Made by a program: the position numbers and the translations under genes | DNA from: CAYRVX01 sp964642165 | Lineage (GTDB): Bacteria; Planctomycetota; Phycisphaerae; SM23-33 | NCBI GenBank assembly: GCA_964642165.1 | Contig: CAZXOC010000036.1 | Coordinates: 1 to 36,100 of the forward strand | Reading direction: 5' to 3' | DNA length: 36,100 bases | Notes under the pieces: model-generated | Databases searched by the model: none | Told to the model about the DNA's origin: nothing | The model's input: only the letters and a program-made list of their open reading frames with translations | Part shown: in pieces, positions 32,973 to 36,100 of the stretch | Position numbering within the stretch: position 1 is the first letter of the stretch | Layout: the number at the start of each line of letters is the position of its first letter

Positions 32973-34181
32973 ATGCCCCAGTCACGTCGCGAGTTCCTCG
33001 AATCCGTCGTGGGGGTTCCGGCCCTGCTGTCGCTGTCGGGGGCGGCCCCGGCGTTCCTGGCCCGCGCCGCCCGCGCCGCCGCGGCGGAGGACCGCCGCGA
33101 CACGGTCCTCGTCGTCCTGCAGCTCACCGGGGGCAACGACGGCCTCAACACGGTGGCGCCCTATGCGGACGACGCCTACGCCCGCAAGCGGCGCACGCTG
33201 CGGCTGTCGGGCAGGGACGTCCACCGGATCGACGACTACGTGGGGTTCCATCCCAGGATGAAGGGCTTCGCGCGGCTGCTGAAGGAAGGGCGCCTGAGTG
33301 TCGTTCGGGGCGTGGGCTATCCCAAGTCGGACCGGTCCCATGAGCAGGCGATGCGGGACTGGCACACGGCCAGGCCGGGCGAGCCGCAGTGCCCGACCGG
33401 CTGGGTCGGGCGGGCGATCGACAGCGCCTCCCGCCGCGACGAGGCCCGCGTGCCGGGCATCTTCGTCGGCCCCATCGCCCGGCCGTTCGCGCTCACCGCG
33501 CGGAGGGCCGTTGTGCCGTCGATTCGTTCGGCCCGCGAGCTGACGCTGGGGGCGGACACCGGATCGGGCGGCGCCGACGCGAACCCCCTGGCGAAGTACC
33601 TGCGTCACGTCCACCGCGGTGCCCGTGCCACGAGCCGTCAGATCCAGGCGATCCTCGCCGACGCGCCCGGCAGCGGCCGATACCCGCCCCTGCGCCTGGC
33701 CGGGCACCTGAAGACCGTCGCGGAACTCATCCGCGCCGACGTGGGCATCCGGATCTTCTTCGCCGAGCTGGGGGGCGGCGGGATCGGCGGCTTCGACAAC
33801 CACGCCAACCAGCGGGACAACCACGCCGCCCTGCTCGGGCAGCTATCGGACTCCGTGGCCGCCTTCGCCGACGACCTCGCCCGCCACAAGTGCCTCCACC
33901 GCGTCGTCCTCATGACCTTCTCGGAATTCGGCCGCACCGTTACCGAGAACGGGCGGCGGGGGACCGGCCATGGCGCCGCCGCTCCCGTGTTCCTCATGGG
34001 CGGGCGGCTCCGCGCGGGCCTGATCGGCAAGCACCCGAGTCTGGCCGATCTGGACCAGGACGCCCTCCGGTTCCACACCGACTTCCGCAGGCTCTACGCC
34101 ACCGTCCTGGATCAGTGGCTCGGATTCGACAGCCGCGCCGTGCTGGGTGCGAAGCTCAAGCCGCTCGACTTCTTCACCTGA
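32973..34181 (+). CDS. DUF1501 domain-containing protein with Tat signal (402 aa)
   Basis: ATG 32973 follows GGAGA by a normal spacer, 16 bases after the DUF1800 gene. The N-terminus SRREFLESVVG and a hydrophobic stretch to about residue 38 form a twin-arginine signal (RR at 5-6), so the protein is probably exported folded. DUF1501 motifs are all present: LQLTGGNDGLNTVAPY, GFDNHANQ, and TFSEFGRTVTENGRRGTGHG. The domain belongs to the alkaline-phosphatase/sulfatase-like superfamily and may be a hydrolase, but no substrate is known. It is the last gene of the DUF3352-like/DUF1800/DUF1501 operon, and a hairpin follows the stop. Confidence 0.95.
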   Translation: MPQSRREFLESVVGVPALLSLSGAAPAFLARAARAAAAEDRRDTVLVVLQLTGGNDGLNTVAPYADDAYARKRRTLRLSGRDVHRIDDYVGFHPRMKGFARLLKEGRLSVVRGVGYPKSDRSHEQAMRDWHTARPGEPQCPTGWVGRAIDSASRRDEARVPGIFVGPIARPFALTARRAVVPSIRSARELTLGADTGSGGADANPLAKYLRHVHRGARATSRQIQAILADAPGSGRYPPLRLAGHLKTVAELIRADVGIRIFFAELGGGGIGGFDNHANQRDNHAALLGQLSDSVAAFADDLARHKCLHRVVLMTFSEFGRTVTENGRRGTGHGAAAPVFLMGGRLRAGLIGKHPSLADLDQDALRFHTDFRRLYATVLDQWLGFDSRAVLGAKLKPLDFFT

Positions 34182-34187
34182 CGTGGC

Positions 34188-34204
34188 GGCTGGCATGTCC
34201 AGCC
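34188..34204 (+). terminator. Hairpin after the DUF1501 gene
   Basis: GGCTGG (34188-34193) pairs with CCAGCC (34199-34204) around a CATGT loop, 6 bases after the stop. There is no T-run. Its place between two transcription units, just before a promoter-like sequence, fits a transcription end, but it is short. Confidence 0.4.
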
Positions 34205-34213
34205 CGTCCGTAC

Positions 34214-34242
34214 TGGACCGCCGGCCGGCGGGCTCATACCAT
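34214..34242 (+). promoter_or_regulatory. Candidate sigma70-type promoter of the TIM-barrel gene
   Basis: TGGACC (34214-34219, 4 of 6 consensus bases) and TACCAT (34237-34242, 4 of 6) are separated by exactly 17 bases. Transcription would start about 7 bases later, at the A of the ATG at 34250, giving a leaderless mRNA. No Shine-Dalgarno sequence is visible before either candidate ATG, which fits. Confidence 0.45.
34218..34231. promoter_or_regulatory. 14-bp perfect palindrome inside the promoter spacer (possible operator)
   Basis: CCGCCGGCCGGCGG equals its own reverse complement over all 14 bases and lies between the candidate -35 and -10 boxes, a usual repressor position. It consists only of G and C in a GC-rich genome, so chance is a real alternative. 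Confidence 0.35.
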
Positions 34243-35980
34243 GGCTGCCATGCCAACTCCAGCTTCGCCCGACTTGAGATCCGCCGCCTCGGTCGCGGTG
34301 CTCGTCCTGGCGGCGCTCGCGGCGGCGGCCGTCGGGGCCCCGGCAGTGGACGACGCCTCGGGGTTCACCCATCGGACACCGGGGGGCGTGGTCTATCGCG
34401 TGACGGCCGACGGCCTGAGCTCCATCCGCCTCGGCGAGCGGCTCGTCGCGGGCGGCTCGTGGAGCGTCTTCAACGCCGAGGGCTGGTTCAAGGACGCCGG
34501 CAGCGGCAAGGTCGACACGACCAAGCTCGCGCGCAAGGGCGTCTCGCGCCTGCCGGGCGGGCGGGCACGCGTCGTCCACCACCGCGGGCACGTCGTCTGC
34601 ACCGCCGACTACGCCTTCGACGGCGAGGACCTGCTCGTCAGCGCCCGCGTCGAGAACCGCCATCCCTCCGAGCCCATGAACGTCGCGGGCTTCCGCGGGC
34701 TGACGTTCCACTTCACCCGCCCGCCGGAGGGCCTGATGTACGTCCAGCACGTCAGCTACTTCCAGGCGCACGGCCTGGGGCTGTGCCACCCGGGCCACTG
34801 GGCGAAGATCGGCGGCAGCTACGCGACGGACGAGGCCGTCGGCGTGGGCACGTCCCCCGCGAACACCGGCCTCTGCCGCACGCTGACGCTGTGGGACTAC
34901 GCCGACTGGCGTGCCGGCCGGCGCGAGAACGTCCCCCGCCGCAAGCTGCTCTACTTCGTCGCCGCGCCCGTGCCGCCGCGCGGGGCGCGGACGTTCGACT
35001 TCCGCCTCCGCGTCAGCCCCAACCGCGACTGGAAGCACCTGCTGGGGCCGTACCGCGAGCACTTCCGCCGGACCTTCGGGCCCGTGCGCTACCGGGCCGA
35101 CCACCGCTGGATCGCCACCGACTACCTCAACCGCAACCAGGAGTCCATCTCGCCGGCGAACCCCTACGGCTTCCACGGCGGCTTCCGGCGGATCGACACG
35201 CCCGCGGGGGTCGAGGCGTTCTGCGCGGAGGTCATCCCGGCCGTCAAGCGGCACGGCGGGCAGGGCATCATCGTCTGGGGGCAGGGCGGCGACGACCCGC
35301 GCCGCGCGATGTACCGCCCCGACTTCGACGTCCTGCCGCCCGAGGTCGAGGCCAACTGGCCCCGGCTCGCCAAGCGCTTCGCCGACGCGGGGCTCAAGCT
35401 CGGCGTCTGCACCCGGCCGCGACACCTCGCCGTCCGGAAGGACTGGAAGCGCGACCGGATCATCGACATCAACCCCGACGACCCCGGCCACCGCCGCATG
35501 CTGTCGGAGCGCTTCGAGCGGATGCGCAAGCTCGGCTGCACGCTGTTCTACCTCGACAGCTTCGGCGGCAGCTTCGAGGACGTCCGGCTTATGCGCTTCC
35601 TGCGCGAGAAGCTCGGCCCCGACGTGCTGACCTTCGCCGAGCACCAGTGCGACGCCATCCTGCCGTCCAGCGGCGGGTACTCCGAGACGACGTTCTCCCT
35701 CGGCCGCAAGGACGGGAAGGGCCCGCACTACCGCCTCTGGAGCGGCGTGCGGAACTGGGAGATCTACCAGTTCCTCGCCCCCGGCTGCCAGATGGCCTCG
35801 CGGCTGTACCAGGGCGGGCGCGACGTCCCCGAGGCCTTCGAGGGCCCCGACGCGTTCTTCTTCCGGAACCGCATCAGCCCACTGCTGCCCGTCAGCGGCT
35901 TCACCCGTCTCCCGGCCGTCCACGCCGCCCAGGGCAGATACCTCGCCCCCGACGGCAACTGGAAGCCGCCCGCGAAGTAG
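34241..35980 (+). CDS. Secreted TIM-barrel glycosidase-like protein, uncharacterised (579 aa)
   Basis: A signal peptide (about 1-33, ending VGAPA) precedes a beta-sandwich half (about 35-285) and a TIM-barrel-like half. The barrel has strands such as GIIVWGQGG, LKLGVCTRP, CTLFYLDSFG and VLTFAEHQCD. D439 (YLDSFG) and E467 (FAEHQ) sit at strand ends where clan GH-D/GH31-type enzymes carry catalytic acids, and are candidate nucleophile and acid/base. The overall layout (beta-sandwich then barrel) also fits those enzymes, but I cannot place it in a numbered family. The start is uncertain between 34241 and 34250; the latter fits a leaderless mRNA. It appears to be a single transcription unit, with a promoter upstream and a convergent gene 18 bases downstream. 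Substrate unknown. Confidence 0.8.
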   Translation: MAAMPTPASPDLRSAASVAVLVLAALAAAAVGAPAVDDASGFTHRTPGGVVYRVTADGLSSIRLGERLVAGGSWSVFNAEGWFKDAGSGKVDTTKLARKGVSRLPGGRARVVHHRGHVVCTADYAFDGEDLLVSARVENRHPSEPMNVAGFRGLTFHFTRPPEGLMYVQHVSYFQAHGLGLCHPGHWAKIGGSYATDEAVGVGTSPANTGLCRTLTLWDYADWRAGRRENVPRRKLLYFVAAPVPPRGARTFDFRLRVSPNRDWKHLLGPYREHFRRTFGPVRYRADHRWIATDYLNRNQESISPANPYGFHGGFRRIDTPAGVEAFCAEVIPAVKRHGGQGIIVWGQGGDDPRRAMYRPDFDVLPPEVEANWPRLAKRFADAGLKLGVCTRPRHLAVRKDWKRDRIIDINPDDPGHRRMLSERFERMRKLGCTLFYLDSFGGSFEDVRLMRFLREKLGPDVLTFAEHQCDAILPSSGGYSETTFSLGRKDGKGPHYRLWSGVRNWEIYQFLAPGCQMASRLYQGGRDVPEAFEGPDAFFFRNRISPLLPVSGFTRLPAVHAAQGRYLAPDGNWKPPAK

Positions 35981-35998
35981 GCGCTCTCGTCACCGGGC

Positions 35999-36100
35999 TC
36001 ACCCGTTGAGTGTCCAGCCGGGGCGGTACGTGCGGCTGAGGAGCTCGTCGGCCTCGGGGCTGTTGGTGACGCGGCCCTTCTCGCCGTCGTAGTTGAGCTT
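35999..36100 (-). CDS. C-terminus of a Gfo/Idh/MocA-family oxidoreductase, partial
   Basis: Only the last 33 residues are inside the window: they open KLNYDGEKGRVTN and close with LLSRTYRPGWTLNG before the TGA. The pattern YDG..xxVTNxPEAxxLLxRxYRxGW is a strong C-terminal signature of the planctomycete Gfo/Idh/MocA proteins, NAD(P)-dependent sugar or inositol dehydrogenases often exported by Tat. The start and the NAD-binding domain lie outside, so the assignment rests on this tail alone. It converges on the TIM-barrel gene. Confidence 0.7.
   Translation of the reverse strand, partial: KLNYDGEKGRVTNSPEADELLSRTYRPGWTLNG

Overview
The window is very GC-rich (about 70% by eye) and gene-dense, and nearly every gene type points to a member of the Planctomycetota. 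The indicators are a MoxR-DUF58-BatA-VWA-DUF4175-like operon, an HzsA-related dihaem protein, a DUF1800/DUF1501 pair, the C-terminus of a Gfo/Idh/MocA oxidoreductase, and many secreted polysaccharide-active proteins. The class within the phylum cannot be fixed by reading. No tRNA, rRNA, CRISPR array, transposase or phage gene was seen, so this looks like ordinary chromosome.

Region 1 (1-9540, minus strand) holds four consecutive secreted proteins that read as one operon. Three are tandem paralogues (971, 983 and 765 aa) built from a CBM9-like domain (absent in the shortest), a DNRLRE-like domain, a fibronectin-like linker, an alpha/beta-hydrolase domain and a shared C-terminal module. They are followed by a GH10 xylanase-like protein that runs off the window. 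By eye, the esterase Ser nucleophile is replaced in all three paralogues (by Asp, Arg and Leu), and the GH10 acid/base Glu is a His. The operon therefore looks like a set of carbohydrate-binding or remodelled enzymes rather than a plain xylan-degradation locus.

Region 2 (9989-24684, plus strand) is a nine-gene operon with tight spacing and several stop/start overlaps. In order it encodes a MoxR AAA+ ATPase, a DUF58 protein, a secreted repeat/NPCBM-like protein, a BatA-like membrane VWA protein, a second membrane VWA protein, a DUF4175-like membrane protein, a secreted coiled-coil protein, a terpenoid-cyclase-fold repeat protein and a HEAT-repeat protein with beta-rich C-terminal domains. The likely theme is an ATPase-driven, metal-dependent adhesion or assembly complex at the cell envelope; its function is unknown.

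Region 3 (24698-29469) has a SagB/ThcOx-type flavin oxidoreductase (minus) divergent from a zinc alcohol dehydrogenase (plus), then an HzsA-related protein with two CxxCH haem motifs. The first motif keeps the CxxCHxxxY pattern of the hydrazine synthase active-site haem although no hydrazine synthase partner genes are present.

Region 4 (29781-34181, plus) is a DUF3352-like / DUF1800 / DUF1501 operon, the last protein with a Tat signal. Region 5 (34214-35980) is a secreted TIM-barrel glycosidase-like gene with its own promoter, which contains a 14-bp perfect palindrome and may give a leaderless mRNA. The window ends in the C-terminus of a minus-strand Gfo/Idh/MocA oxidoreductase.
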